Shown here: positions 8,652-16,738 of the stretch, one piece after another
How positions within the stretch are numbered: position 1 is the stretch's first letter
Layout: each line of letters opens with the position of its first letter
Assembly: GCF_002210295.1 (NCBI RefSeq)
Contig: NZ_MWQH01000001.1
Span: 558,001-622,000 of the forward strand
Direction of reading: 5' to 3'
Origin: Fibrobacter sp. UWB5
GTDB lineage: Bacteria; Fibrobacterota; Fibrobacteria; Fibrobacterales; Fibrobacteraceae
Length of the DNA stretch: 64,000 bases
Notes under the pieces: generated by a model
What the model was told of the DNA's origin: nothing
What the model saw: the letters and a program-made list of their open reading frames with translations, nothing else
Database searches by the model: none
Program-made: the position numbers and the translations under genes

Positions 8652-8669
8652 CTCCTTTTACGGCTTTCC
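8652..8669 (+). repeat. 18-base repeat copy 2 (paired with 6000-6017)
   Basis: Identical to the segment after tex: CTCCTTTTACGGCTTTCC. It also follows a hairpin downstream of a gene, supporting a dispersed intergenic element. Confidence 0.6.
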
Positions 8670-8680
8670 TAGAAATAAAA

Positions 8681-8716
8681 AAAGGCCTTGTCCGAAGACA
8701 AGGCTTTAAAAGTTTT
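8681..8716. terminator. Bidirectional terminator between lipoprotein and ferredoxin genes
   Basis: GCCTTGTC (8685-8692), tetraloop CGAA, GACAAGGC (8697-8704), flanked by A-rich sequence on the left and TTTAAAAGTTTTT on the right. It sits between convergent genes and can serve both. Confidence 0.75.
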
Positions 8717-8772
8717 TAAGTAACTTAGGCGATACTCACCTCGGCACTACGGACGCCTAGCGCCCCTAATGA

Positions 8773-8970
8773 TTACTCGTACTTAATCACGCCGGCCGGG
8801 CAGCTGTCAGCAGCGTCCTTGATTTCGCTTTCGTAAGCGGAATAGTCAACGCCTTCCTTGACCTTCATCTTTTCAGGAACTTCGAACACTGCGTCGCAAG
8901 TAGCTTCGCAAGCGCCGCAGGAGACGCATTCGTCACTGGATTCGTCCAGCCAAACTTTCGTGATTGCCAT
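8773..8970 (-). CDS. Small [4Fe-4S] ferredoxin
   Basis: 65 residues. Four Cys ligands for a single 4Fe-4S cluster are present: C15, C18 and C21 in ECVSCGACEATC and C57 in SCPAGVI, the spacing of Thermotoga-type ferredoxins. C25 corresponds to one half of the disulphide in that family, but its partner Cys is absent. The protein is acidic. It is an electron carrier of the cytoplasm; the partner enzyme cannot be told from the context, since the gene stands alone. Confidence 0.9.
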   Translation of the reverse strand: MAITKVWLDESSDECVSCGACEATCDAVFEVPEKMKVKEGVDYSAYESEIKDAADSCPAGVIKYE

Positions 8971-9245
8971 AATATACCTCTTTGTGTCTTAGGTTTGAAT
9001 TATGATTTAAATATATAAAATTTTCGCAAGTTTATTTTTAAAAGCCACACGGATTTGATATACGAAACTTAAAAAACTTGTTTTTTTTAGTTGAGTTAAG
9101 TCCTTTGGACTAAAATCTAACGATTTTTCTATAGGATTTTGCGTTAGCAAAATCGAATTCGTGTGATCCCTATATTTTTTCTTTTCTACATTTGGGGTCG
9201 TATTTTTAACGTCTATCAAAATTCACGAGAGGAATTCACCGAAAG
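8971..9245. other. AT-rich intergenic region between ferredoxin and argB
   Basis: Divergent promoter region. One clean hairpin is visible: GATTTTGC (9135-9142), loop GTTA, GCAAAATC (9147-9154), in the argB leader; it has no T-tract directly after it. No ARG-box-like operator was recognised. A 70-codon open frame on the minus strand was judged non-coding. Confidence 0.4.
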
Positions 9246-10037
9246 ATGAAAAAAGTGGTTGTAAAAATTGGTGGCAGCCTGGCAATCGACGAAGCCAAGC
9301 TCGCTGATTTTGTGTCGGCAGTCTCTACCCTCCCCGGTAATGGCTGTCAGGTGGCCGTGGTTCACGGCGGTGGCAAGGACATCAACGAAAACATTGCCTT
9401 GCTCAAGGAACAACCGACATTCATCGACGGCCTCCGAGTCACGACCCCCGGCATCATGAAGATGGTCGAGATGACCCTCTCCGGTCACGTGAACAAGAAG
9501 CTCGTGCGCATGCTCCTGAACAACGGTTGCGGTGCAGTCGGTATTTCGGGCGTAGACGCGAATCTGTTCCAGGTCGAAAAGAAACAGGGCAAGGTGGACC
9601 TTGGCCTGGTGGGCGAAATCAAGAAGGTGAACCCGGGCATTGTGACCGCGCTCTGGGGTGCGGGGTTTGTTCCCGTGGTGAGCCCGATTTCTATTGGTCC
9701 TGACGCTAACGGTAACGGCGTGAGCTGGAACGTGAATGCCGACACGGCTGCAAGCGAACTGGCTGTGGCGCTCGAGGCCGACCAGTTCGTGCTGGTGAGC
9801 GACGTGCCGGGCGTGATGGACGAAAACAAGAATGTAATTCCCGAACTGAGCGAAGCGGACGCCGAAAAGCTGATTGAAGCTGGCGTCATCTCCGGCGGTA
9901 TGATTCCCAAAGTCCGCGAGAGTTTCAAGTCTATCCGACGAGGACTCAAGAGCATCCACATCGTGGGTTGGAAGGACGCGGAACACTTTGGCAAACAAAT
10001 TAATGGAGATTTAAACTATGGCACAATCTTGCGCTAA
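9246..10037 (+). CDS. argB: Acetylglutamate kinase ArgB
   Basis: 263 residues, amino acid kinase fold. It phosphorylates N-acetylglutamate, the second step of arginine synthesis. Visible motifs: N-terminal VVKIGGSL (phosphate loop, residues 4-11), VVHGGGKDIN (35-44), the substrate Arg in GLRVTT (62-67), NVNADTAASELAVALEAD (about 164-181) and the C-terminal GGMIPKV (about 218-224). It lacks the long N-terminal helix of arginine-inhibited hexameric forms, so feedback inhibition by arginine is less likely. It overlaps argD by 20 bases. Confidence 0.95.
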   Translation: MKKVVVKIGGSLAIDEAKLADFVSAVSTLPGNGCQVAVVHGGGKDINENIALLKEQPTFIDGLRVTTPGIMKMVEMTLSGHVNKKLVRMLLNNGCGAVGISGVDANLFQVEKKQGKVDLGLVGEIKKVNPGIVTALWGAGFVPVVSPISIGPDANGNGVSWNVNADTAASELAVALEADQFVLVSDVPGVMDENKNVIPELSEADAEKLIEAGVISGGMIPKVRESFKSIRRGLKSIHIVGWKDAEHFGKQINGDLNYGTILR

Positions 10038-11226
10038 CCTGCTCGAACAGGACAAACAAATTATCGCGCCGCTCTACGGCAAGGCAGACATCAACTTTGT
10101 GAAGGGCGAAGGCTCTTACCTCTACGACGACCAGGGCAACAAGTACCTGGACTTTGTGGCAGGCATCGCCGTGAACGCGCTCGGTCACCAGAACCAGGCA
10201 ATTAAGGATGCGGTGGTGGAACAGATGAACCACTTCAACCACATCAGCAACCTTTACCCGAACTACCCGCAGATCGAACTCGGCAAGGCACTCCTTGAAA
10301 TCACCAAGTTCGACAAGGCCTTTTTCTGCAACTCCGGTACCGAAGCCAACGAAGGCGCTATCAAGTTCGCGCGTAAGTACTTCGACCGGAAGGGCGAAAA
10401 GAACAGGCAGAAGATTATCACCTTCGTGAACAGCTTCCACGGAAGGACGTATGCCGCGCTTTCTGCAACGGGTCAGCCGGCTATCCGCGAAGGCTTCGGC
10501 TCTATGCCGGGTGACTTCGTGCATGTGACATGGAACGACTGCGAAGCCCTCAAGGCTGAAGTCAACAAGGACACTTGCGCGATTATGCTCGAAAGTCTCG
10601 CGGCCGAAGGCGGCGTGATGACGCTCTCTGCCGAAATGGTGGCGACCATCAACAGCTTGCAGAAGGAATACGGCTGCCTTGTGATCGTTGATGAAGTGCA
10701 GGCAGGCGTAGGCAGGCTTGGAACCTTCTGCGGTTTCGAAAAGTATGGCCTGAATCCGGACCTCGTAACGCTCGCGAAGGGCATCGGTGGCGGTCTCCCG
10801 CTCGGTGCGGTGCTCCTGCGCCAGAAGATTGCCGACCAGCTTAAGGCCGGCGACCACGGCACGACTTTCGGCGGCAACCCGATTGCCTGCGCCGCAGGTC
10901 TCGCTGTCGTGAAGCAGATTCCGGGCCTCCTCAAGAATGTCGCTGAACGTTCCGCCCAGATTAAGGCGGGTTTGGCTGCCCTCGTGGAGAAGTACAGCTT
11001 TGCCAAGGAAATCCGCGGTGAAGGTTTGATTCTCGGTGTGGCCCTCGATGAATCCATGCCGGTGGGCAACATCATCGCTGCCGCCCGCGCCGAAAAGCTC
11101 ATGGTGCTGAGCGCCAAGGGTAACGTGCTGCGTATGCTCCCGCCGCTGAACGTGAGCGCCGCCGAAGTGGACGAAGCCCTCGAAAAATTGGGCAAGGCAT
11201 TCGCCGCTGTATATTTTTCACGATAA
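10018..11226 (+). CDS. argD: Acetylornithine aminotransferase ArgD
   Basis: 402 residues, class III PLP aminotransferase. It converts N-acetylglutamate semialdehyde and glutamate to N-acetylornithine. Key parts: NSGTEANEGAIKFARKY (near 104), HGRTYAALSATG, the Asp in VIVDEVQAGVGRLG (near 223) that holds the PLP nitrogen, the PLP lysine in TLAKGIGGGLPLGA (near 250) and HGTTFGGNPIACA (near 280). Start overlaps the end of argB; no other arg genes are in the window, so the pathway is dispersed. Confidence 0.95.
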   Translation: MAQSCANLLEQDKQIIAPLYGKADINFVKGEGSYLYDDQGNKYLDFVAGIAVNALGHQNQAIKDAVVEQMNHFNHISNLYPNYPQIELGKALLEITKFDKAFFCNSGTEANEGAIKFARKYFDRKGEKNRQKIITFVNSFHGRTYAALSATGQPAIREGFGSMPGDFVHVTWNDCEALKAEVNKDTCAIMLESLAAEGGVMTLSAEMVATINSLQKEYGCLVIVDEVQAGVGRLGTFCGFEKYGLNPDLVTLAKGIGGGLPLGAVLLRQKIADQLKAGDHGTTFGGNPIACAAGLAVVKQIPGLLKNVAERSAQIKAGLAALVEKYSFAKEIRGEGLILGVALDESMPVGNIIAAARAEKLMVLSAKGNVLRMLPPLNVSAAEVDEALEKLGKAFAAVYFSR

Positions 11227-11470
11227 GCGTCGCATAGCTTCGTGTTGCGGCTACTGAGGCTCTGCGCTTTAGCGCAGGAGGTTGGCTAGTCCAACCAATC
11301 GCCGAAGGATGTCGTTACCATGTTTTGTCAGAAACTAGTTTCTGATACAAAACATAGGTAAGGACCTCGCTCTGCTCGCTTCTCCTAAAAATTGGTTTGC
11401 TAAAAAAAGATTGAATAAATGAAAAGCCGCAGTGATGAACTGCGGCTTTCTTAATTGTTAGCTGAATCGC
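11227..11470. other. Hairpin-rich intergenic region after argD
   Basis: Between convergent genes. It contains GCGC-TTTA-GCGC near 11268, GGTTGG-CTAGT-CCAACC (about 11280-11296), a long imperfect hairpin (about 11317-11361: ATGTTTTGT, CAGAAAC, TA, GTTTCTG, TACAAAACAT), then the terminator. The succession of hairpins is more than a terminator needs and may be an RNA or a palindromic element. Confidence 0.45.
11423..11455. terminator. Bidirectional terminator after argD and the radical SAM gene
   Basis: AAAGCCGCAG (11423-11432) pairs with CTGCGGCTTT (11440-11449). T-rich sequence follows on both strands, suiting the convergent genes. Confidence 0.8.
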
Positions 11471-12976
11471 TTATTCTTTCACCGTCGGGGCTTGGCGGGC
11501 GACGGGGGCGAGCTGTCCGTGCTTGCGGAAGAGGTGCTTCACGAGGGTGCCGAATCCACGCATCACGCGGTAGCGTTCGCGCGGGTTCTTGATCGCCATG
11601 ATGCCCTGACGCAGAATATAGCTCGGACGCAGGTAGAATTCACGGCGGGCCTTGTCGCAGAAGTCGACCAAAGCCTGGCTGGTGAGTTCGCCGCGCTGGA
11701 TGGTGGTGCGGTGGAAACCGTCCTTGTCCAGCCACTGGTTGTAATCCTTTGTCTGCAATGCGCCGCTAGCGAGAGCTTCCTTGTAGGCCTCGGTGCCGGG
11801 GTATGCCATAATGGGGTAGAACTGAGCCGTATTCGGGTTCAACTTCTTGGCGTAGTCAAGCGTCATGCGGAGCGTTTCCGGCGTGTCGCCCGGGTTACCG
11901 ACCATAAAGCAGCCGTGCACCAGCAGGCCTGCCTTGCGGGCGTTCTTGGTGAATTCGATTGCCTTGTCGGTGTTCTTGACACCCTTGTGGATGTTTTCGA
12001 GAACCACAGGCGAAGCGCTTTCGAAGCCCACGCACATTTCGCGGCCGCCGGCCTTTTTCATGAGCTTGAGCAAGTCGAGCGGCACATCGGCGCGGGCGTT
12101 GCAGCTCCAAGTAATCTTGAGGCCGCGTTCCAGAATCAAGTTGCAAATTTCGCGCACGTGTTCGTGGCTTGCGGTAAACGTGTCGTCTTCAAAGAACACT
12201 TCGCCGAGGTCGTCAAAGTTTTCCTTGATATACTGCAGTTCGTCCACCACATCTTTCGGAGAGCGGCGACGGAACTTGTGGCCGTTCAGCGTCTGCGGAA
12301 TCACGCAGTAGCTGCAGCGGTTTGGACAACCGCGTCCCGAGAGAATCACGATCAGCGGGTTCAGGTTCGCACCGTAGAAATACTTCTTGTAGCAACTGTA
12401 CAGGTACTTGCGGTAAACTTTGGACACCCAGGGGATTTCGTCGAGGTTTTCAATCTTCGGACCTTCGGGCTGAAAATCTACCGTGCCGTCGGCCTTGCGG
12501 AAGGCGAGGCCAGCGATGCTAGAAATATCCTTGATGTCGCCGCGCAGGTAGCGGGCGAGATTCCTGGCGGTGTAGTCCGCCTCGCCGATAATCACGAAGT
12601 CGAGGCTCGGTTCCATTTCCATAGATTCGAGCGGCTCGGCGGTAGCGTGCGTACCCATGATTGCGATCTTCGTTTTCGGAAGCGCTTCTTTAATGGCGTG
12701 CACCACCTTCAGGTCGTTCAGAATACTCGGAGTGCTCGTGCTGCAAACCACGAGCTCGGGGTCAAACTTCTTGATACCATCCAGAGTCTGCGCGAGGTCG
12801 AGTTCCATGGCCGGGCTATCGATGAGCTGAATCTCATTACCGTCGGCTTCGACTGTGCCGGCGGCGTAGCTCAAAAACATGGGCCAGTAAAGGGTAGAGG
12901 ACTTGGTCACGCACGGACTGCGCGACTCGCGACTGAACATCGGATGAAACGGGGGATTTAAAAAAGTAATGCGCAT
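11471..12976 (-). CDS. B12-binding-domain radical SAM protein
   Basis: 501 residues. N-terminal cobalamin-binding-type domain (1-140: FLNPPFHP, STSTPSILNDL, IMGTHATAEP), then a radical SAM domain with the cluster motif CPNRCSYC (about 214-221) and FFEDDTFTASHEHV (about 260). This architecture (BchE/HpnJ/P-methylase-like class) performs methyl transfer or ring chemistry on lipids, hopanoids or antibiotics. No neighbour points to a substrate. I prefer the ATG at 12976 to an upstream TTG because homologous proteins start with a short MRI-F-NPP. C-terminal 60 residues are basic. Confidence 0.85.
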   Translation of the reverse strand: MRITFLNPPFHPMFSRESRSPCVTKSSTLYWPMFLSYAAGTVEADGNEIQLIDSPAMELDLAQTLDGIKKFDPELVVCSTSTPSILNDLKVVHAIKEALPKTKIAIMGTHATAEPLESMEMEPSLDFVIIGEADYTARNLARYLRGDIKDISSIAGLAFRKADGTVDFQPEGPKIENLDEIPWVSKVYRKYLYSCYKKYFYGANLNPLIVILSGRGCPNRCSYCVIPQTLNGHKFRRRSPKDVVDELQYIKENFDDLGEVFFEDDTFTASHEHVREICNLILERGLKITWSCNARADVPLDLLKLMKKAGGREMCVGFESASPVVLENIHKGVKNTDKAIEFTKNARKAGLLVHGCFMVGNPGDTPETLRMTLDYAKKLNPNTAQFYPIMAYPGTEAYKEALASGALQTKDYNQWLDKDGFHRTTIQRGELTSQALVDFCDKARREFYLRPSYILRQGIMAIKNPRERYRVMRGFGTLVKHLFRKHGQLAPVARQAPTVKE

Positions 12977-13027
12977 AAGCAATGGCAAAATACATAATTA
13001 TCGGAGATAAAGCTACATTTGGTTTCG

Positions 13028-13636
13028 ATGAAAGCGTTGATTTCGTTGTGTATTTCTCTATGTGGGCTTTGCTCGATTGCGCTGGCGCAAAATTCGCCGG
13101 CGGTGGCGCTTGATACGATAAAAGAATTTTACGCCGAAGGTACGCTTTCACGCCTTTACGCGGTCCAAAAAGGGACTTCCATTCGTGAAGGTATAGCCTA
13201 CAGTTATCACCCGAACGGTAAGGTCGCTATCGAGGCTCCGTACAAAAACGGCAAGCTCGACGGGGTGTTCAGGAGTTATTTCGAAAACGGCAAGGTGTGG
13301 CAGACTATCGGCTACAAGGCCGGTATCGAAGAGGGAATCTCGACGACGTACTTTGAAAACGGGAAAAAGAAAAGCAAGGAAGTTTACCGTGACGGGCTGC
13401 TCGACGGAATGACCGAAGAGTGGGACGACAAGGGGCGCCTGCGCCGCAAGCTGCCGTACATGCGCGGGCAGTTGCACGGGGTCGCAAAAATTTTCGATGA
13501 TCTGGGCGGCCTCAAAGAAGAGATGACTTTGGAGCATGGCCTAAGGCACGGATCGTACCGCCGCTACAACAAGGGCGTTAAAGTACTTGAAGCGGAATTT
13601 GTTCAAAACCGCTGCGTCAAGAATTGTGATTTCTAG
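13028..13636 (+). CDS. Secreted MORN-variant repeat protein
   Basis: 202 residues. A signal peptide is visible (ALISLCISLCGLCSIALAQ). The rest is a series of toxin/antitoxin-type MORN_2 repeats of about 23 residues: YSYHPNGKVAIEAPYKNGKLDG, SYFENGKVWQTIGYKAG, TYFENGKKKSKEVYRDG and so on. Such repeats fold as beta-hairpin stacks; their role in periplasmic proteins is not known. Start is uncertain: GGAG at 13003-13006 better suits a TTG at 13019, but the ATG at 13028 gives a proper signal peptide. Divergent from the radical SAM gene; its last bases overlap the convergent phosphatase gene. Confidence 0.75.
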   Translation: MKALISLCISLCGLCSIALAQNSPAVALDTIKEFYAEGTLSRLYAVQKGTSIREGIAYSYHPNGKVAIEAPYKNGKLDGVFRSYFENGKVWQTIGYKAGIEEGISTTYFENGKKKSKEVYRDGLLDGMTEEWDDKGRLRRKLPYMRGQLHGVAKIFDDLGGLKEEMTLEHGLRHGSYRRYNKGVKVLEAEFVQNRCVKNCDF

Positions 13637-14460
13637 TATCCGGCCCACTCGGCGGCAACGCTGGGCGAGGCTTTGCGGATTTCTTTAGCGTGTTCGCTGT
13701 CGTCGGCGAGAGCGATGCCGCCGCTTGCAATTTTCGCCTTAATATCTTCGAATGACTTGGGCTGTTTGGCTTCGGGCAAGTGGTCGCCTGGTACAATGCA
13801 AGGGGCATCGATGGCGGTTTTCGCCTTGTCTTTGACCGGCGAATATTCGCGGGCGGCGGGCACTTCGTAGAATTTGTCTTCTTCGGGGCACCAGGCCATC
13901 AGCTTTTTGCCGTAAACGCAACCCGCGTCAAGCCCAATGAATCCGGGGCGGTTCACGAATCCCATCTTGGCCCAGTGTCCGAATACCACCGTCTTGTTCC
14001 AGTTAATTTGTTCAAACCACGGACGGTTGTTCCAGTATCTTACGGACAAAATAACTTCCCGGTCCATGTCCTCTAGTCTGACCTTGCCGGGCTCCAATCC
14101 GGCGTGAACCAGCAGCGCGTGTGGGGTGTCGCGCCATAGGGGCCAGGTGCTTACCTCGGCGGCAATGGCGTGCCAGGTTTCCATCGGGAGCTTGGCGAAG
14201 CGGGCGCGTTGCTTTTCGGTCCAGCCGCTTTCGGGCAGTTCCAATGCGCGAATCAAATGCTCTTCGTGGTTGCCGCGCACCGTGAGGATTCCGTTGTCCT
14301 TCACGAACTGCAGTGCGCGCAACATGTCGGGACCCTTGTTGATGATATCGCCCGTCTGGTATAGTGTGTCTTTACCGCGTACAAAACCGAATGCGTCTAC
14401 AATGCGCTCGAGTTCATCCGCGCAACCATGAACATCGCCGATGTAAAGAGTCCTTGACAT
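13633..14460 (-). CDS. ApaH-like calcineurin-type metallophosphoesterase
   Basis: 275 residues. The metal-binding motifs of the PPP/ApaH superfamily are in order: GDVHG (8-12), GDIINKG (37-43), GNHEEH (63-68), VHAGLEPG (about 118) and FGHWAKMGF (about 160). It could be a symmetrical diadenosine-tetraphosphate hydrolase or a protein phosphatase; ApaH proper is of similar length, but the C-terminal 60 residues here are variable and charged. Convergent with the MORN gene, overlapping by four bases. Confidence 0.8.
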   Translation of the reverse strand: MSRTLYIGDVHGCADELERIVDAFGFVRGKDTLYQTGDIINKGPDMLRALQFVKDNGILTVRGNHEEHLIRALELPESGWTEKQRARFAKLPMETWHAIAAEVSTWPLWRDTPHALLVHAGLEPGKVRLEDMDREVILSVRYWNNRPWFEQINWNKTVVFGHWAKMGFVNRPGFIGLDAGCVYGKKLMAWCPEEDKFYEVPAAREYSPVKDKAKTAIDAPCIVPGDHLPEAKQPKSFEDIKAKIASGGIALADDSEHAKEIRKASPSVAAEWAGY

Positions 14461-14483
14461 AAGAGTTATTCGTTACTGGTTAA

Positions 14484-14570
14484 TAAATGAGTGATGTGAA
14501 ATGTGTAATGTGAGATTAGATATGATCTATTTTTCATTTCACATTCCTCATCACGCATCTCACATTATTT
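14484..14570. repeat. Short TGTGAAATG/TGTGAGAT repeats between two genes
   Basis: ATGTGAAATGTGTAATGTGAGAT on this strand is partly mirrored by TTTCATTTCACATTCC...CATCTCACATT downstream, giving an imperfect inverted repeat around 14530. It may act as a terminator-like hairpin for the pseudouridine synthase gene or be a low-complexity repeat. Confidence 0.35.
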
Positions 14571-15287
14571 TACGTGAACCGCTTGTCTCAGCTTGTTCAT
14601 TTCGTCGGCGGTGAGTTCGCGGAATTCGCCGGCGGGCAAGTCGCCCAAGGTCAGCTTGCAGTAACTTACGCGCTTGAGGTCGCGAATCTCGTAGCCCACG
14701 GCGCGCATCATGCGGCGGATTTCGCGGTTCTTGCCTTCAATCAGCACGAGTTCGGCAAAGCCTTTCTCTAAATAAATGTCGGTGGCGAATGCGATTTCTT
14801 CTTGTTCGGCGCCTTCTTCGCGAATGTCAACGCCGTCTACCAGCTTCTGCGCGGCGTGCTCGCTCAGCGGGCGGTCTGTCCACACGTAGTAGCTGCGCGG
14901 GATTTCGTAACTCGGGTGCGTGAGGCGGTGCAAGAGTTCGCCGTCGTCGGTGAACAGCAACAGCCCGCGGCTCTGCAAGTCCAGGCGGCCCACATACTTA
15001 AGGCTCTGGTAGGCGGGCGGCAAGTAGTCGTACACCGTGCGGCGACCTTGCGGGTCGGTCTTGGTGCAAACGCAGCCGGCCGGCTTGTGGAACATGATGG
15101 TCGTCGTCTTGCGCGGGAGACGGGCGGGCTTGCCGTCGACAACAACGTTGTCCGCGTTCTCGTCGACCTGGTGCCCCAAGTCCTTAATCACGTCGCCGTT
15201 CACTTGCACGCGGCCTTCTTCAATCAAGGCGTCGGCCGCGCGACGGCTCGCAATTCCACAGAGAGAGATGAATTTATTGATACGCAT
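14565..15287 (-). CDS. RsuA/RluB-family pseudouridine synthase
   Basis: 240 residues. S4 RNA-binding domain (1-60: MRINKFISLCGIASRRAAD), then the pseudouridine synthase domain with the catalytic Asp in GRLDLQSRGLLLFTDDG (about 101-117) and the family end motif NREIRRMMRAVGYEIRDLKR. It isomerises one uridine in 16S or 23S rRNA; the exact site cannot be told. The ATG at 15287 has AGGAAG upstream. It lies 22 bases after the Ppx/GppA gene in the same direction. Confidence 0.9.
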   Translation of the reverse strand: MRINKFISLCGIASRRAADALIEEGRVQVNGDVIKDLGHQVDENADNVVVDGKPARLPRKTTTIMFHKPAGCVCTKTDPQGRRTVYDYLPPAYQSLKYVGRLDLQSRGLLLFTDDGELLHRLTHPSYEIPRSYYVWTDRPLSEHAAQKLVDGVDIREEGAEQEEIAFATDIYLEKGFAELVLIEGKNREIRRMMRAVGYEIRDLKRVSYCKLTLGDLPAGEFRELTADEMNKLRQAVHVK

Positions 15288-15308
15288 TTTGCTTCCTAGT
15301 CTCTCGAT

Positions 15309-15384
15309 GTCATGCCGGGCTAGACCCGGCATCTCCGTTTACTTTCTGACTACAAGAGGAGATCCCGGCCTTCGCCGGGAAGAC
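15309..15384. repeat. Palindromic dispersed repeat pair forming the end of the Ppx gene
   Basis: ATGCCGGG-CTAGA-CCCGGCAT (15310-15330) and CCCGGC-CTTC-GCCGGG (15364-15379). Both belong to the GTCAT-palindrome-ATCTCC family seen also at 16302-16357, 17299-17326 and 47119-47158. They encode roughly the last 25 residues of the phosphatase on the other strand. Confidence 0.65.
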
Positions 15385-16257
15385 AGTAGGCGTTTCATAC
15401 AGCAGTCCGAACCTAAGACCGGCTGTACTAATCTTAAATGTTTCGACGCGGAGTTTTTCCAATAGCGACTTCAGCCAGAACAGCCCGCAAATAATGACTT
15501 CGTGGCGGCCGTTTTCCAAACCGGGGAGCATGGCGCGGAGTTCCTTGGACAAGTTGGAGATGCGCGTGGTGACGGCATCCAGGTCGCTGATCGAAAGTTC
15601 CAAACCTTCAATGGCCTTGTAATCGAACTGTTGCTTGTTCAGGTAGACCATGGCCAGCGCCGTGCCCGTACCGCCAATCAAGTACACCGGCTTCTTGGTC
15701 ATGCCCTTGAAGCTGACTTCTTTGAAGGTTTCCTTCACGAACTTCTTGTATTCCGGGCCAGGAATCGGGCCCATGGCCTTGAACATCTTGAGGGCGCCCA
15801 CCGGAATCGAGAACGTGTTGTCGCCGTTGCTGAGTTCCGTGGAACCGCCTCCGATGTCGATCGTCACGATACCTTCGCCGTGCCATTCCTTGACCGAGCG
15901 GTAGGTGAGCTTGCCTTCTTCTTCACCGCTGATGATTCTGGGTTTGACCCAGAGGGCTTTCTCTACAGCGGCAATCACTTCGTCCGGGTTTTCGGCATTG
16001 CGCATGGCTTCCGTCATCACCGCGGCCTTGAGGTTTGCGCCCAGCGCGTGCAAGTCCATGCGGAACTTCGTCATAATCGCTTCGAGTTCCTGGATGCGCT
16101 TTTCGGTAATGGCGCCGTGTTCGTAAATGTCTTCGCCCAGTCGGCAGACTTCCACCTTCTGGAGCTTGGGTACCAGCACCCCCTCCTCAAACGCCGCAAT
16201 CAACAGAATGCAGCTGTGGCTCCCGATATCAACCGTCGCAATCAGCTTGTTATCCAT
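15310..16257 (-). CDS. Ppx/GppA family exopolyphosphatase
   Basis: 315 residues. Actin-like ATPase fold: phosphate-1 motif VDIGSHSCILLIA (about 8-20), TEAMRNAENPDEVI (about 82), EEGKLTYRS, phosphate-2 IDIGGGSTEL (about 133-142) and GGTGTALAM (about 189). The family cleaves polyphosphate or pppGpp. It is the short form without an HD domain. The C-terminal ~25 residues (FPAKAGISS... GDAGSSPA) are made from inserted palindromic repeats, so the original end of the gene was probably replaced. The start at 16257 overlaps the upstream gene's stop by eight bases. Confidence 0.88.
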   Translation of the reverse strand: MDNKLIATVDIGSHSCILLIAAFEEGVLVPKLQKVEVCRLGEDIYEHGAITEKRIQELEAIMTKFRMDLHALGANLKAAVMTEAMRNAENPDEVIAAVEKALWVKPRIISGEEEGKLTYRSVKEWHGEGIVTIDIGGGSTELSNGDNTFSIPVGALKMFKAMGPIPGPEYKKFVKETFKEVSFKGMTKKPVYLIGGTGTALAMVYLNKQQFDYKAIEGLELSISDLDAVTTRISNLSKELRAMLPGLENGRHEVIICGLFWLKSLLEKLRVETFKISTAGLRFGLLYETPTVFPAKAGISSCSQKVNGDAGSSPA

Positions 16258-16672
16258 TCTGCGCCTCGTCGCCTGCGTTCGCCGCGGCATCACCGCCCTC
16301 TGTCTTCCCGGCCTCCGGGCCTTCTGTCATCCCGGGCTCGACCCGGGATCTCCTCTCGTTGTCCGAGGAGAGAACGCCGGACTTAATCTTCTCGGCGAGT
16401 TTTGCCGGGTTCATCAAGAATTCCTTGGCAAACGCAATGGCTTCTTCCACGACGGAATCCGGATGCTTTCCGCTCCAGCTGGCAACCAAGTCGCCCGATT
16501 CAGATCCAAGTTCCTTGCCTTCGCGAATCTCTTGCCCCATCTTCAAGGCGAGCAAAAGCCCGAGTTCAAAGGCGCGGGGCTCGCTTTTGCCTTCTAAAAG
16601 TTTTTCAACGCGCTCGATGCGCTGTTCGTAGGGGATATTTTCGAGTTCGGCGAGGTCTTTTTCAGAAATCAT
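16250..16672 (-). CDS. Hypothetical protein upstream of ppx
   Basis: 140 residues; family not recognised. The first 100 residues look like a compact helical domain: ISEKDLAELENIPYEQRIER, KLLEGKSEPRAFELGLLLAL and VVEEAIAFAKEFLMNP. Residues 105-123 (RRSRVEPGMTEGPEAG) come from the inserted palindromic repeat at 16302-16357, and the tail is Ala/Gly/Asp-rich. Coupled to the Ppx/GppA gene by an eight-base overlap, so a shared role is possible. Confidence 0.6.
   Translation of the reverse strand: MISEKDLAELENIPYEQRIERVEKLLEGKSEPRAFELGLLLALKMGQEIREGKELGSESGDLVASWSGKHPDSVVEEAIAFAKEFLMNPAKLAEKIKSGVLSSDNERRSRVEPGMTEGPEAGKTEGGDAAANAGDEAQNG
16302..16357. repeat. Palindromic dispersed repeat inside a coding region
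   Basis: GTCTTCCCGGCC-TCC-GGGCCTT followed by GTCATCCCGGG-CTCGA-CCCGGGATCTCC. The second part is a perfect CCCGGG palindrome with the same flanks as the other copies. It is in frame with the minus-strand gene ending at 16250. Confidence 0.7.
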
Positions 16673-16690
16673 AGCCCAAAAATAGAAAAC

Positions 16691-16714
16691 GAGCCTCGGA
16701 GTAAACCGAGGCTC
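16691..16714 (-). terminator. Intrinsic terminator of the histone H1-like gene
   Basis: GAGCCTCGG (16691-16699) and CCGAGGCTC (16706-16714); on the minus strand the stem is followed by GTTTTCTATTTTT. Confidence 0.8.
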
Positions 16715-16738
16715 GCCAACAAAGGAGAATTTTGTTGA

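Noticed and set aside
8725-8760. tRNA-like structure from the TAGGCG/CGCCTA inverted repeat
   Set aside because: Neither a TTC-type loop nor an anticodon arm of the right size can be drawn.
9007-9219. A 70-codon minus-strand frame upstream of argB
   Set aside because: AT-rich promoter-like sequence without a ribosome site or family resemblance.
11492-12961. A 489-codon open frame opposite the radical SAM gene
   Set aside because: No recognisable domain, low-complexity composition and no ribosome site; the minus-strand gene is clearly the real one.
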